This document shows positions 1 through 8,763 of a stretch of 64,000 bases of DNA, piece after piece. Numbering within the stretch: position 1 is the stretch's first letter; the number at the start of each line of letters is the position of its first letter. The notes beneath the pieces are model-generated. The model was not told the origin of the DNA. It made no database searches and saw only the letters and a program-made list of their open reading frames with translations. A program made the position numbers and the translations under genes. Source of the DNA: UBA6522 sp965204155 (GTDB taxonomy: Bacteria; Pseudomonadota; Gammaproteobacteria; Steroidobacterales; Rariloculaceae); contig OZ241971.1 of assembly GCA_965204155.1 (NCBI GenBank), positions 2,108,001 to 2,172,000 of the forward strand, given 5' to 3'.

Positions 1-1
1 G

Positions 2-517
2 CCCGTCAAGGACCTGACGTGGGCGGCGCTCGGGTTCGGCGCGCTCCTGGCGCTGCGGTTCCTGGCCCTGGGAACGGCCGGCCTGGCCTTTGCCTTCACC
101 ACCCATCCGACCGACCTGGTGCAGAGCCTGTCGCGGCGCGGGTGGGACTATCGCCTCGTTCACGCACCGGTGCTCGGGCTGATCCTGTTCCCGTCGTTTC
201 TTCAACTGGGCCGGGAAATTTCCATCACCCAGCGGATTCGCGACCTCGGCCAGGACACCAACTGGTTCCGGCGCAAGTGGATCCGTATCCGCCACCTGGC
301 CTTCGCCATGCTGGTGCTGGGCTTGCGGAATGGTCAGACCCAGGCCATGGCACTCGATATCCGCGGCTACGGCGCCCACAAGAACCGGACGTTCATGCGG
401 GAACTGCCAAGGCACCGTGGCGGCGACATCTTCGCGTGGGCGTTCTTCGCGCTGTCGGTGATCTACCTGATCTACGAATTCAACCCGGCGACCATGCAGT
501 GGAACATCGGGCGCTAA
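2..517 (+). CDS. EcfT/CbiQ-family ECF transporter transmembrane subunit, C-terminal part
   Basis: The reading frame is open from the left edge of the window, so the start is missing; 171 residues are visible. The protein is hydrophobic with membrane segments near both ends. A block near residues 113-130, around ALDIRGYGAHKNRT, resembles the Ala-Arg-Gly coupling motif by which EcfT proteins contact the ATPase subunits of energy-coupling-factor vitamin or metal importers. The family role is to couple ATP hydrolysis to a substrate-binding S component. The partner ATPase and S component would lie to the left, outside the window. The family call is fairly secure, the substrate unknown. Confidence 0.72.
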   Translation, partial: PVKDLTWAALGFGALLALRFLALGTAGLAFAFTTHPTDLVQSLSRRGWDYRLVHAPVLGLILFPSFLQLGREISITQRIRDLGQDTNWFRRKWIRIRHLAFAMLVLGLRNGQTQAMALDIRGYGAHKNRTFMRELPRHRGGDIFAWAFFALSVIYLIYEFNPATMQWNIGR

Positions 518-545
518 TCCGCGCCCGGCAGTCTGGCGCGGGCAT

Positions 546-1244
546 TCAGAAACGCAACTGCAAGGCTCCACACAGGAACGCCATGAACGGTCGGGAGGCC
601 GCAAAGTCCGACGCCACCCGATCCGCAAAACCGGCGTCGGCGGCCGCATCGAAACCGAACTCCGCCACGGCGATGAAGTCCTTGCGCTTGAGGTCCTGCA
701 CGTACGGATGTTCGGGCGGATAGCCTCGAGGCGCCCGCTTCAGGCTGTCACCGGAAAGCTCGAATCGCCGGCGAAAGCCACGGTCGTCGCGTGCCGCGAG
801 CCAGGCGTCCGGATCCTCGACGATTCGATCGCGGATCATCCCCAGGGGCCCCGATGCCGGGTGCCACATGCCCACCCCCAGGAAACACGAGTCGGGATCG
901 ATGTGGACATAGAAGCCCGGCGCGTGAACGTCCTTGCCGAGTTCGTGGCGAAACTGGATACCGATGTTGGTCTTGTAGGGTGTCTTGTCTCTGGAGAAGC
1001 GGGTATCGCGGTAAACGCGCATCAGGGAGCCGCCCACCCGTTTGGGAATCGCCGTGAAGTTCGGTGTGACTCGCTCCAGCCGCGGTCCCATGGCGCTGAT
1101 GAAATCCAGCGCGGGCTCCAGAACCCACTCCTCGTAACGTGGCTTGTTCTCGTTGAACCAGGGCCGGTTGTTGTTGCCTGCCAGTTCGCCCAGGAACCGG
1201 ATAGTTTCGGCAGGAAATCCTTCGAAGTCGGTGGTGATGGTCAC
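546..1244 (-). CDS. DUF2461 (TIGR02453) family protein
   Basis: This 232-residue protein begins FEGF...FLGELAGNNNRPWF and contains the block SRDKTPYKTNIG, both typical of the DUF2461/TIGR02453 family of unknown function. The start is taken as GTG at 1242-1244 because a GGAGG lies seven bases upstream on the minus strand; the longer open frame upstream has no family similarity. It ends 28 bases after the EcfT stop and is convergent with it. The family has no settled biochemical role, so none is proposed. Confidence 0.85.
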   Translation of the reverse strand: MTITTDFEGFPAETIRFLGELAGNNNRPWFNENKPRYEEWVLEPALDFISAMGPRLERVTPNFTAIPKRVGGSLMRVYRDTRFSRDKTPYKTNIGIQFRHELGKDVHAPGFYVHIDPDSCFLGVGMWHPASGPLGMIRDRIVEDPDAWLAARDDRGFRRRFELSGDSLKRAPRGYPPEHPYVQDLKRKDFIAVAEFGFDAAADAGFADRVASDFAASRPFMAFLCGALQLRF

Positions 1245-1294
1245 AGGGCAGCCTCCGCGCGATGATGCGAGCGAAACCGCAACCAGGCGGCGGT

Positions 1295-1720
1295 TCAGGG
1301 ATCCGGGTTCAGGACGGTGGGAACGGTGGCCTGGCGGGCTTCGGCCCCGAAGCGGATGCGAAACAGCTCGATGTAGCCTGTGCGCTCCTCCTGCTTGCTG
1401 AGCTGAAAGAGGTCCGGCCACAGCTCGGCCATTTCGGGATCGTACAGAGGCAGGTACCGCATCGCCAGGCGGGTCTCGGGAGGCCGCTCGAACCGTGCCC
1501 GCCAGTTGGCGCCCAGGTCGGGAATCCGCCACTGCTCCCTGCCGACGACGACGATCTCCTCCAGCACCTCCTCCCGATTGGGCGGTAGCTGCGCCAGGCT
1601 CGCCTCGCCGGGCGGGTCATCGAGGATGCGCGGCGGCAGCGGCGCCTCCTCCTGGGCGAGGGCGGGTCCCACACACAGCATCACCGGCAGGAAAACCGCT
1701 CGAGACCGGACCGGCGGCAT
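1295..1720 (-). CDS. Small secreted protein with a TonB-box-like motif after the signal peptide
   Basis: The protein has 141 residues. Residues 1-23 form a signal peptide ending AL-AQ, then a proline-rich stretch, then LEEIVVVGREQW at about residues 54-65. That motif looks like the TonB box and plug start of outer-membrane receptors, yet no barrel follows; the rest is a short soluble domain rich in Arg, Pro and Leu. The start ATG (1718-1720) lies one base after the stop of the solute-binding protein, with GGAGGGA upstream, so the two are probably one transcript. I do not recognise the family. A role beside the binding protein is inference only. Confidence 0.7.
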   Translation of the reverse strand: MPPVRSRAVFLPVMLCVGPALAQEEAPLPPRILDDPPGEASLAQLPPNREEVLEEIVVVGREQWRIPDLGANWRARFERPPETRLAMRYLPLYDPEMAELWPDLFQLSKQEERTGYIELFRIRFGAEARQATVPTVLNPDP

Positions 1721-1721
1721 C

Positions 1722-2522
1722 CTAATCCCTCCACCTGAGCGTCTGGAACCAGTAGCCGTGCGTGGAAGGCAGCCAGGTATCGGCTTCCCGGGCCGTGATC
1801 CAGGCGTCCAGGAAGTTGACGAAGTCCGGGTCGCCCTTGGCGACCGCGAAACCGGCGGGTGTGGGCAGCAGCGGATCCGGAAGGGGCACGTCCACGATGG
1901 CCGGATTCTCCAGGGCCAGGAACGTGGGTATGGGCTCGTTGTCGAGATAGGCGTCCACTTCGCCGGACACCAGGGCGGAACTGGCGGTGTCGGCGTCCTC
2001 GTAGAGCTGAAGTTCCGCGCGGGGGAACAGCCGTCTGGCCAGTTCCTCGGCAGCCGATTCGGCAATGGCTGCGACCGTGTAGAAGGTGTCGTTGAGATCG
2101 TCCAGACTGGTGACATTGGACGTGGTTTCCAGGTTGGTCGCCAGCGTCGTGCCGCCGGTTGCGTAGGGCCGGCTGAAGGCGACGTGAAGCGCACGCTCCG
2201 GCGTGATCGACAGGCCGGCAGCGATGATGTCGATCTCTCCGGACTCGAGCCCGCGAATGATTCTGTCCCAAGGATAGACGTTGAACTCCACCTCCAGGTT
2301 CATGTCTTCGGCCAGCCTTCTGGCCACGTCGATCTCGAACCCGGTCAGTTCCCCGGACGGATCGCGCATGGCCCACGGGGGAAACAGCGCCACGCCGACG
2401 CGCAGGGTGCCGTAGTTCAGGACATCCTGAAGGGGCCGCGCGGCAGCCGTCGAGCCCAGGAGCCCGATCCCCAGCGCCAGGATCGCCAGCAGGGCGGCCC
2501 GGGCTGTCGGGCGGTCACGCAT
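1722..2522 (-). CDS. Periplasmic solute-binding protein, family 3 (amino-acid ABC type)
   Basis: This 266-residue protein starts at the ATG (2520-2522) that opens a clear signal peptide (ARAALLAILALGIGLLGSTAAA); a longer frame upstream is not needed. The mature part has the family 3 order: LRVGVALFPPWAMRD, then LTGFEIDVARRLAEDM, then SGEIDIIAAGLSITPER, and a DAYLDNEPI hinge-lobe segment. Such proteins deliver amino acids or related small solutes to an ABC permease, or serve as sensory or lytic-enzyme modules. No permease or ATPase is adjacent, only the small secreted protein downstream, so a free-standing or sensory role is as likely as transport. Confidence 0.86.
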   Translation of the reverse strand: MRDRPTARAALLAILALGIGLLGSTAAARPLQDVLNYGTLRVGVALFPPWAMRDPSGELTGFEIDVARRLAEDMNLEVEFNVYPWDRIIRGLESGEIDIIAAGLSITPERALHVAFSRPYATGGTTLATNLETTSNVTSLDDLNDTFYTVAAIAESAAEELARRLFPRAELQLYEDADTASSALVSGEVDAYLDNEPIPTFLALENPAIVDVPLPDPLLPTPAGFAVAKGDPDFVNFLDAWITAREADTWLPSTHGYWFQTLRWRD

Positions 2523-2619
2523 TGCCGGTCTTCCCGCCACTCCGGATGCGGGGTACCGATGTCCAGGACGGTTGCGCGGCTGAAAATCTGGCAAGCTTGA
2601 CGGGCACGATGACTACGTA

Positions 2620-2649
2620 TTGAGCTTCGCCCTAATCCTAGCCTTTATC
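2620..2649 (+). promoter_or_regulatory. Possible promoter of the endonuclease V gene
   Basis: TTGAGC (2620-2625) and TTTATC (2644-2649) are 18 bases apart and lie 33 bases before the nfi start, in the gap between it and the divergent binding-protein gene. The match to the sigma-70 consensus is moderate. Confidence 0.3.
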
Positions 2650-2681
2650 TCCCGCCTGCTGCTACCGCACCGGATTGCACC

Positions 2682-3338
2682 ATGACCCTTTCGCATACAT
2701 GGGACCTCAGCCCCCCGCAGGCGCGGGCTCTCCAGGAGGAGTTGCGGGGGCAGGTGGTGCACGACGACCTCACCACCGGTCCGCCCGCCCGTGTCGCGGG
2801 TATCGATATCGGTTTCGAGCGGAACGGGGCAGTGACGCGGGCCGCGGCCGTGGTGCTGGGCTGCCCGGGTCTGGATGTCCTGGACACGGCGATCGCCCGC
2901 TTGCCGACCCGCTTCCCCTACGTGCCCGGTCTCCTCTCGTTCCGGGAGTGCCCGGCGGCGCTGGCCGCCCTGGCCGGGCTGACGGCATCGGCGGACGTAC
3001 TCGTCTGCGACGGACAGGGATACGCGCATCCGCGCAGGTTCGGGCTGGCGTGCCATCTTGGCCTGTTGACGGGTCTGCCGAGCATCGGCGTGGCCAAGTC
3101 GCGTTTGATCGGGGTTCACGAGCCGGTGCCGGACAAGAAGGGCGCATGGGTCCCGCTGCGCGATGGAGGCGAAACGATCGGCGCCGTGCTCCGGACACGC
3201 AAGAGGGTCAAGCCCGTGTTCGTATCCGTCGGATACGGGTTCACGCTGGCAAGGGCAGTGGAACTCGTGCTGGCGCTCACGCCCCGCTACCGGCTCCCGG
3301 AAACGACGCGCCAGGCGCACCGGCTCGCCTCCGGCTAG
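2682..3338 (+). CDS. nfi: Endonuclease V (deoxyinosine 3' endonuclease)
   Basis: The protein is 218 residues, the usual length. Endonuclease V nicks DNA at the second phosphodiester 3' of deoxyinosine and starts repair of deaminated adenine. All family motifs are present: AGIDIGF with the metal ligand Asp42, RFPYVPGLLSFRE with Tyr80 and Glu89, and CDGQGYAHPRRFGLA with Asp110 and His116. These positions match the Thermotoga enzyme (Asp43, Tyr80, Glu89, Asp110, His116) within one residue, so the enzyme should be active. It is transcribed away from the solute-binding protein and converges on a small basic protein gene 31 bases downstream. Confidence 0.96.
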   Translation: MTLSHTWDLSPPQARALQEELRGQVVHDDLTTGPPARVAGIDIGFERNGAVTRAAAVVLGCPGLDVLDTAIARLPTRFPYVPGLLSFRECPAALAALAGLTASADVLVCDGQGYAHPRRFGLACHLGLLTGLPSIGVAKSRLIGVHEPVPDKKGAWVPLRDGGETIGAVLRTRKRVKPVFVSVGYGFTLARAVELVLALTPRYRLPETTRQAHRLASG

Positions 3339-3369
3339 ATCCTCCGGGTTGAGCCTGTCACCCGTAGCG

Positions 3370-3567
3370 CTAGCCGTCTCCCGGGCCGTCTCCGGGTCCG
3401 GTCTCCGTCCCGGAATCGCGGTCCGAATCCTGTTTCCTGCTGGCTTCGGCCTCGTCCTTCAGCTCGCGCTTCGACCGCATGCGCTCCGCGGACCGGGACT
3501 TGCGGTGAGCGCCCCCCTTGCGCAGGAGTGGCGAGCGCGCGACGGGATTGCGTGGTTTCCTGGCCAT
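3370..3567 (-). CDS. Small highly basic conserved-type protein (65 aa)
   Basis: The start chosen gives MARKPRNPVARSPLLRKGG at the N-terminus, followed by a Lys/Arg-rich middle and an acidic, Gly/Asp-rich tail. The RNPVARSPL block resembles the opening of small basic gammaproteobacterial proteins of unknown function and is faintly like the ribosome-rescue factor ArfA, but the rest does not match ArfA. No strong ribosome-binding site is visible. It is divergent from ttcA and convergent with nfi. A nucleic-acid or ribosome-binding role is plausible from charge alone. Confidence 0.55.
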   Translation of the reverse strand: MARKPRNPVARSPLLRKGGAHRKSRSAERMRSKRELKDEAEASRKQDSDRDSGTETGPGDGPGDG

Positions 3568-3680
3568 TGTCGACACCGATTGCACCGCGCCAGGCAGTGG
3601 CATGGCAGCCGCCATCATACCGTGCCGATCCCGCCGTCAGGTAGAATCCGCTGTTACTTCACTGACCCTTCAACCGGACC

Positions 3681-4517
3681 ATGTCCACTACAGCCGCACC
3701 CGATCTGCATGCCGCGCCACCACCGGACGCCACGGTCACCCAGTCCGGGCGCAAGCTCGAGTCGAGACTGCGCCGCCAGGTGGGCAGGGCCATCGCCGAC
3801 TACGGGATGATCGGCGACGGTGACCGCGTCATGGTCTGCGTGTCGGGCGGCAAGGATTCCTACACGCTCCTCGACATGTTGCTGGCGCTGCAGCGGCGCG
3901 CGCCGGTGAACTTCGAACTGATCGCCGTCAACCTGGACCAGAAGCAGCCGGGCTTTCCCGAACAGGTCCTCCCACAGTACCTGGAGGCGCTGGGCGTGGA
4001 TTACCGCATCGTGGAGGAGGACACCTATTCGGTGGTGACCCGGGTGGTCCCTGAAGGCAAGACCCTGTGCGGACTGTGTTCACGATTGCGGCGCGGCATC
4101 CTCTACCGGGTCGCGGACGAACTGGGCGCAACTCGGATTGCCCTGGGGCATCACCGCGAGGATGTCGTGGAGACGCTGTTTCTCAACATGTTCTACGGCG
4201 CTGCCCTGAAGGCCATGCCGCCGAAACTCCTGAGCGACGACCGGCGGCACGTGGTGATTCGCCCGCTGGTGTATTGCAGAGAGGCCGACATCGCGCGCTA
4301 TGCCGAAGCACGGGAATTTCCCATCATCCCGTGCAACCTGTGCGGCTCGCAGGAGAACCTGCGGCGCAAGCAGATCAAGGCGATGCTGGCCGCGTGGGAA
4401 ATCGAGGACCCGGGCCGCACCGAACGATTGTTCCGCAGCCTGCGAAACGTTACCCCGTCTCATCTGGCGGATCCGGAGCGCTACGATTTTCGATCTCTGA
4501 CCAGCATAAGCAACTGA
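3681..4517 (+). CDS. ttcA: tRNA 2-thiocytidine biosynthesis protein TtcA
   Basis: This 278-residue protein thiolates cytidine 32 of certain tRNAs using ATP and a [4Fe-4S] cluster. The PP-loop SGGKDS is at residues 55-60. The cluster-binding CGLC pair gives Cys130 and Cys133, and a later CNLC gives Cys218 and Cys221, matching the family pattern. The block GHHREDVVETLFLNMFYG is typical of TtcA rather than of TilS or ThiI. It stands alone between a divergent small gene and another small gene downstream. Confidence 0.97.
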   Translation: MSTTAAPDLHAAPPPDATVTQSGRKLESRLRRQVGRAIADYGMIGDGDRVMVCVSGGKDSYTLLDMLLALQRRAPVNFELIAVNLDQKQPGFPEQVLPQYLEALGVDYRIVEEDTYSVVTRVVPEGKTLCGLCSRLRRGILYRVADELGATRIALGHHREDVVETLFLNMFYGAALKAMPPKLLSDDRRHVVIRPLVYCREADIARYAEAREFPIIPCNLCGSQENLRRKQIKAMLAAWEIEDPGRTERLFRSLRNVTPSHLADPERYDFRSLTSISN

Positions 4518-4666
4518 ATTATATAGAATTACAGGATTCGTACTTCCCTATCCGCCCAATTTGCCGGAGTCATTGCGAAAGGGGCCGCATTCTGCCGGAC
4601 GGTTGAAGATTTACGAACCGGTTCTGTGCTAGCGTGTCGGTTACACCCAGCCAGGAGATCTGACCC

Positions 4667-4816
4667 GTGGCAAGACGCAGTCCCCAGACGTATGCCAAGA
4701 GGCAACGAGAGCAGGCCAAATTGGCGAAGCGTCGAGCGAAAGAGGCAAAGCGCGCGCTGAGGAAAGCGCAAAAGGCCAAGAAATCCGAGGATATCCCCGA
4801 AGCAGAGAACCCGTAA
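4667..4816 (+). CDS. Very small Lys/Arg/Ala-rich protein (49 aa)
   Basis: The frame starts with GTG at 4667, preceded by AGGAG at 4653-4657, and encodes a 49-residue protein beginning ARRSPQTYAKRQREQAKLAK. It is nearly all Lys, Arg, Ala, Gln and Glu in a pattern that should form one long charged helix, with a short acidic end. Similar short proteins with a TYAKRQRE block occur in many proteobacteria and are annotated only as hypothetical. The good ribosome-binding site and codon pattern support a real gene. It converges on the FAH-family gene. Confidence 0.6.
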   Translation: MARRSPQTYAKRQREQAKLAKRRAKEAKRALRKAQKAKKSEDIPEAENP

Positions 4817-4888
4817 CGGCTCGGGTACTTCCACTGCAATATGATTTCCTGAGAATCAGCGAAGCAAGGCCCCGGAAGAAGAGGAGCC

Positions 4889-4902
4889 CCGGCGGCCGCC
4901 GG
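4889..4902. repeat. 14-bp perfect palindrome between convergent genes
   Basis: CCGGCGGCCGCCGG lies in the 123-base gap between the 49-aa gene and the FAH-family gene. It has no T-run on either side, so a classical terminator is doubtful. Confidence 0.4.
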
Positions 4903-4939
4903 TAGACATACCCGGCAGCCCGCCGCCAGCCACGAATTG

Positions 4940-5794
4940 CTAACCGCCGGCTTCGTCGGCGATGGTGTTGCGCAGCACGCCAATCCCGCGGATATCGATC
5001 TCGACAACGTCTCCGGGCTCCATCCAGATCGGCGGTTTGCGCACGCGGCCGACGCCGCCGGGCGTGCCGGTGACGATCACGTCGCCCGGCGCCAGCGGTG
5101 TCCAGGTGGAGCAGTACTCGATGAGCTGCGGCACGTCGAAACACAGGTCGCTCACCGGGGCGTCCTGCAGCACCTCGCCGTTGAGGCGCGTCTGAAGGTG
5201 AAAGGCCGCCGGGTCGGGCTGCTCGTCCCGGGTCATCATCCAGGGTCCCAGGGCGCCGCTGCGGCAAAAGTTCTTGCCGGCCGTGAACTGAATGGTGTGG
5301 TACTGGTAGTCGCGAACGCTGCCTTCGTTGCAACAGGTGAAGCCGGCCACGTGGTCCATGGCCCGGGCGCGGGGCACGTGGCGGGCCTGTTTGCCGATGA
5401 TCACCGCCATTTCCCCCTCGTAGTCGTAGTCGGTGGAAACCCGGGGGCGGACCATCGGCTGGCGGTGGCCCACGAAGCTGTCGGCGAATCGCGTAAAGAG
5501 GACCGGATGAGTGGGCACGTCGCGACCGGTTTCCCGGATGTGGCCCATGTAGTTGATACCGACGCAAAGAATCTTGGACGCGTTGGGAATCACCGGCAGG
5601 AAGCGGATGTCGTCCTCGGCAAGGTCCGGTGCCCGCTCCGAAAATTCGTGCAGCCGCGACAGGGCGCCGCGCCGCAGAACGTCCCGCAGGTCGGAATACT
5701 CTCCGGCCAGACGGGCGCCCGCATCGACGACGCCGCCATCGACCATCACGCCGAAACCGGCCCTTCCGCTGTGTTCGAAACTGGTTACCCGCAT
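4940..5794 (-). CDS. Fumarylacetoacetate hydrolase (FAH) family enzyme
   Basis: The protein has 284 residues. The C-terminal two thirds form an FAH domain beginning at KILCVGINYMGHIRETG. The acidic metal-ligand segment DYEGEMAVIIGK and the later GDVIVTGTPGGVG block are both present. The family includes 2-keto-4-pentenoate hydratases, oxaloacetate decarboxylases, acylpyruvases and 2,4-diketo-3-deoxy-fuconate hydrolases. The neighbours (thrS upstream on the same strand, 30 bases away) do not indicate the substrate. Transcription together with thrS is possible. Confidence 0.88.
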   Translation of the reverse strand: MRVTSFEHSGRAGFGVMVDGGVVDAGARLAGEYSDLRDVLRRGALSRLHEFSERAPDLAEDDIRFLPVIPNASKILCVGINYMGHIRETGRDVPTHPVLFTRFADSFVGHRQPMVRPRVSTDYDYEGEMAVIIGKQARHVPRARAMDHVAGFTCCNEGSVRDYQYHTIQFTAGKNFCRSGALGPWMMTRDEQPDPAAFHLQTRLNGEVLQDAPVSDLCFDVPQLIEYCSTWTPLAPGDVIVTGTPGGVGRVRKPPIWMEPGDVVEIDIRGIGVLRNTIADEAGG

Positions 5795-5824
5795 GGACTC
5801 TCCCTGTCAGGCCGGGTCGGGCTG

Positions 5825-7738
5825 CTAACCCGGCGGTTGAGATTCTTCCGCCAGCCGGCCCACCGCCTCATCCAGGCCCATGACCTGCTGCCCCTTGTGG
5901 CCGAGGCGCCGGATGGAGACTGTGCGCTGTTCCACTTCGCGTTTGCCCAGGGCGATGATGACCGGCGTCTTGGCGACGCTGTGCTCGCGGACCTTGTAGT
6001 TGATCTTCTCGTTCCTGAGGTCCGCCCTCGCACGAAGCCCGGCGCCCTCGAGCGCGCCGAGAACCTCCGCGGCGTAGGCATCGGCATCCGACGTAATGGT
6101 GGCCACAACCACCTGCCGGGGCGCCAGCCAAAGGGGCAGGTTGCCCGCGTAGTGCTCGATCAGGATGCCGATGAACCGTTCCAGGGAACCGAACAGCGCA
6201 CGGTGCAGCAGCACCGGCGTATGCCGGCCGCCGTCCTCGCCGATGTAGGTCGCGCCCAGCCGGCCGGGCAGGTTCAGGTCCACCTGCAGCGTGCCGCACT
6301 GCCACTCCCGGCCGATGGCGTCCTTGAGCGCAAACTCGATCTTCGGCCCGTAGAATGCCCCCTCGCCGGGGTTGTGGGTGTAGTCCAGGCCCATCGAGTC
6401 CATGGCCTGCTGCAGGGCGGCCTCGGCCCGGTCCCAGATCCGGTCGTCGCCGACACGGCGCGGCGGCCGGTCGGCAAACTTGATCACCACGTCGTCAAAG
6501 CCCATGTCACGGTAGATGCCGAGCACCAGGTTGCAGACGCCGTCGGTTTCCTCGGTGATCTGGTCCGCGGTACAGAAGATATGGGCGTCGTCCTGGGTAA
6601 AGGCCCGCACCCGCATCAGGCCGTGCAAGGCTCCCGAGGGCTCGTAGCGATGCACCTTGCCGAATTCCGAAAGGCGCAGGGGCAATTCCCGGTAACTCCG
6701 CAGCGCGTTCTTGAACACCTGCACGTGTCCCGGGCAGTTCATGGGCTTGATCGCCCACAACCGCTCGTCCTCGGTGCGGCTGGTGAACATGTTTTCGCCG
6801 AAGGTATCCCAGTGCCCGGACGCTTCCCAGAGGCTGCGGTCCATCAGTTCGGGGGTATTGACCTCCTGGTAGCCCGCCGCGTCCTGACGGCGGCGCATGT
6901 ACTCCACCAGCGTCCGGAACAGCGTCCAGCCCTTCTCATGCCAGAACACAGCGCCCACGGCCTCGTCCTGGAAGTGGAACAGGTCCATCTGCCGCCCCAG
7001 CCGGCGGTGGTCGCGCCGCTCGGCCTCTTCCAGGCGGTGCAGGTACTTTCCGAGGTCCTTGTTGCTGGCCCAGGCGGTGCCGTAGATGCGCTGCAACATC
7101 TCGTTCCGGGAGTCGCCCCGCCAGTACGCCCCTGCCAGCTTGGTGAGCTTGAAGGCGCGGCCCAGGCGCCCGGTGGAGGGCATGTGCGGGCCGCGGCACA
7201 AGTCCACGAACCGGCCCTGCCGGTAAACGGTGACCTCCTCGCCCTCGGGGATGCCGGCGATGATTTCCGCCTTGTAGACTTCACCCTGGCCCTTGAAAAA
7301 GTCCACCGCGCCCGCACGGTTCCAGACCTCCCGAACCACCGGCTCGTCGCGTTGCACGATGTCGCGCATCCGTGCTTCGATGCGCTCCAGGTCCTCCGGC
7401 GTGAAGGCTTCGTCGCGGGCGAAATCGTAGTAGAACCCGTCCTCGATGGCCGGGCCGATGGTCACCTGGGTTTCGGGATAGAGTTCCTTGACCGCTTCGG
7501 CCATGACATGGGCGGCGTCGTGGCGCAGGACCTCCAGTCCGTCCTCGGAATTACGCGTAATGATCTCCACGGCCGAATCGGCTGAAATTTCCGTGCTCAG
7601 GTCCCGCATCTCGCCGTCCACACGCACGGCAACGGCAGCCTTGGCGAGCCCGGCGCCGATGGATTCGGCCACGCCGAGCCCGGTCACGGCTTCCGGGAAG
7701 GCCTTCTTGGATCCGTCTGGCAGGGTGATTTCCGGCAT
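5825..7738 (-). CDS. thrS: Threonyl-tRNA synthetase
   Basis: This 637-residue protein charges tRNA-Thr. The domains run in the usual order: TGS domain (residues 1-60), editing domain with the RHDAAHVMAEAV helix, class II core, and anticodon-binding domain. The core has MNCPGH with the zinc ligand Cys335, RYEPSGALHGLMRVRAFTQ, and motif 3 around HRALFGSLERF. The start ATG (7736-7738) gives the standard MPEITLPDGS opening; 21 extra codons upstream are not family-like. Unlike in many gammaproteobacteria, infC-rpmI-rplT do not follow; an FAH-family gene does. Confidence 0.98.
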   Translation of the reverse strand: MPEITLPDGSKKAFPEAVTGLGVAESIGAGLAKAAVAVRVDGEMRDLSTEISADSAVEIITRNSEDGLEVLRHDAAHVMAEAVKELYPETQVTIGPAIEDGFYYDFARDEAFTPEDLERIEARMRDIVQRDEPVVREVWNRAGAVDFFKGQGEVYKAEIIAGIPEGEEVTVYRQGRFVDLCRGPHMPSTGRLGRAFKLTKLAGAYWRGDSRNEMLQRIYGTAWASNKDLGKYLHRLEEAERRDHRRLGRQMDLFHFQDEAVGAVFWHEKGWTLFRTLVEYMRRRQDAAGYQEVNTPELMDRSLWEASGHWDTFGENMFTSRTEDERLWAIKPMNCPGHVQVFKNALRSYRELPLRLSEFGKVHRYEPSGALHGLMRVRAFTQDDAHIFCTADQITEETDGVCNLVLGIYRDMGFDDVVIKFADRPPRRVGDDRIWDRAEAALQQAMDSMGLDYTHNPGEGAFYGPKIEFALKDAIGREWQCGTLQVDLNLPGRLGATYIGEDGGRHTPVLLHRALFGSLERFIGILIEHYAGNLPLWLAPRQVVVATITSDADAYAAEVLGALEGAGLRARADLRNEKINYKVREHSVAKTPVIIALGKREVEQRTVSIRRLGHKGQQVMGLDEAVGRLAEESQPPG

Positions 7739-7859
7739 GCTCAATTCGCTCGATTCGCCTTGCGCGCGCGGCCACGCATTGTACGATAACGGTGCCGGCA
7801 AAACCGCCTCGACCTTACGAATACGCTCGAGTGACCAGCCGAAATTCAGGGATCAGCCA

Positions 7860-8645
7860 ATGAAGCCAATCGAAATACACATGTTCCCGTGCCTGAGGGA
7901 CAACTACGGTTTCCTGCTCCACGCCGCGGAGGCCGGCGTGACGGCGGCGGTGGATACCCCGGAGGTGGGCCCGATCCTTGCGGCACTGGAGGACAAGGGC
8001 TGGCAACTGACGCATATTCTCAACACGCATCATCATCACGACCACGCCGGCGGCAACCTGGCCATCAAGGAGGCCACCGGTTGCCGGATCATCGGTCCGC
8101 GGGCCGACGCCGCGCGAATCCCCGGCATCGACACGGAGGTCGGGGAAGGCGACGAGTTCCTGCTGGGCGGACACCCGGTCCGGGTCTACGACACGCCCGG
8201 CCATACTCGGGGCCACGTCGTCTACCATCTGCCGGAGGACGGCGTCGCCTTCGTGGGAGACACGTTGTTCGTTATGGGTTGCGGAAGGCTTTTCGAGGGC
8301 ACGCCGCAACAGATGTGGACATCGCTTCGGAAACTGATGAGCTGGCCGGACGACACTTTGGTCTACTGCGCCCATGAATACACCCAGGCCAACGCGCAAT
8401 TCGCGCTCTCAGTGGAACCGGGCAACGACGCCCTGTCCCGACGGGCGCGCGAAGTCGACACTCTTCGAGCCAACAGTGTGCCGACGATTCCTACAACGAT
8501 GGGTATCGAGAAGGCCACCAATCCCTTCCTGCGCCCCATGAGCGACGAGATTCGCAGTACTGTCGGGTTGGCAGGATCAGGCACGGCCGAAGCCGGCCTG
8601 GTGGAGGTATTCGCTCGAACCCGGGCGCTTAAAGACCAGTTCTGA
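7860..8645 (+). CDS. gloB: Hydroxyacylglutathione hydrolase (glyoxalase II)
   Basis: The protein has 261 residues. It hydrolyses S-D-lactoylglutathione to glutathione and D-lactate, the second step of methylglyoxal detoxification. The metallo-beta-lactamase metal motif THHHHDH spans residues 56-62 (His57, His59, Asp61, His62), followed by GHTRGH, GDTLF and the CAHEYT segment, then the C-terminal HAGH domain. ATG 7860 is chosen because it opens the family-like MKPIEIHMFPCLRDNY; the longer upstream frame is antisense to thrS. The gene is divergent from thrS. Confidence 0.96.
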   Translation: MKPIEIHMFPCLRDNYGFLLHAAEAGVTAAVDTPEVGPILAALEDKGWQLTHILNTHHHHDHAGGNLAIKEATGCRIIGPRADAARIPGIDTEVGEGDEFLLGGHPVRVYDTPGHTRGHVVYHLPEDGVAFVGDTLFVMGCGRLFEGTPQQMWTSLRKLMSWPDDTLVYCAHEYTQANAQFALSVEPGNDALSRRAREVDTLRANSVPTIPTTMGIEKATNPFLRPMSDEIRSTVGLAGSGTAEAGLVEVFARTRALKDQF

Positions 8646-8709
8646 CCCGGAAGTGTCATACCTCTTGTTCGCCAACGCAGGCGGGTGTGTACGTGACGGG
8701 ACCATTTGC

Positions 8710-8763
8710 TTTGATTGGGGCGGCGTGCATGCGCGGGACAGGGTTTCCCGCTTCGATTGGGGC
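8710..8763 (+). repeat. Degenerate tandem lead unit with a small hairpin, upstream of element copy A
   Basis: The stretch 8710-8743 matches 8752-8785 with about 6 mismatches in 34 (shared GATTGGGGCGGCG), so a 42-base unit is duplicated in tandem. The first unit ends in its own hairpin (GCGGGA and TCCCGC around 8732-8750). The second unit runs directly into the long left arm of element copy A. The 8646-8952 gap contains this unit, copy A and no gene. Confidence 0.6.

Noticed and set aside
3370..3567. Ribosome-rescue factor ArfA
   Set aside because: Only the opening RNPVA-SPL block is reminiscent; the ArfA C-terminal region and its RNase III-cleaved hairpin are not visible.
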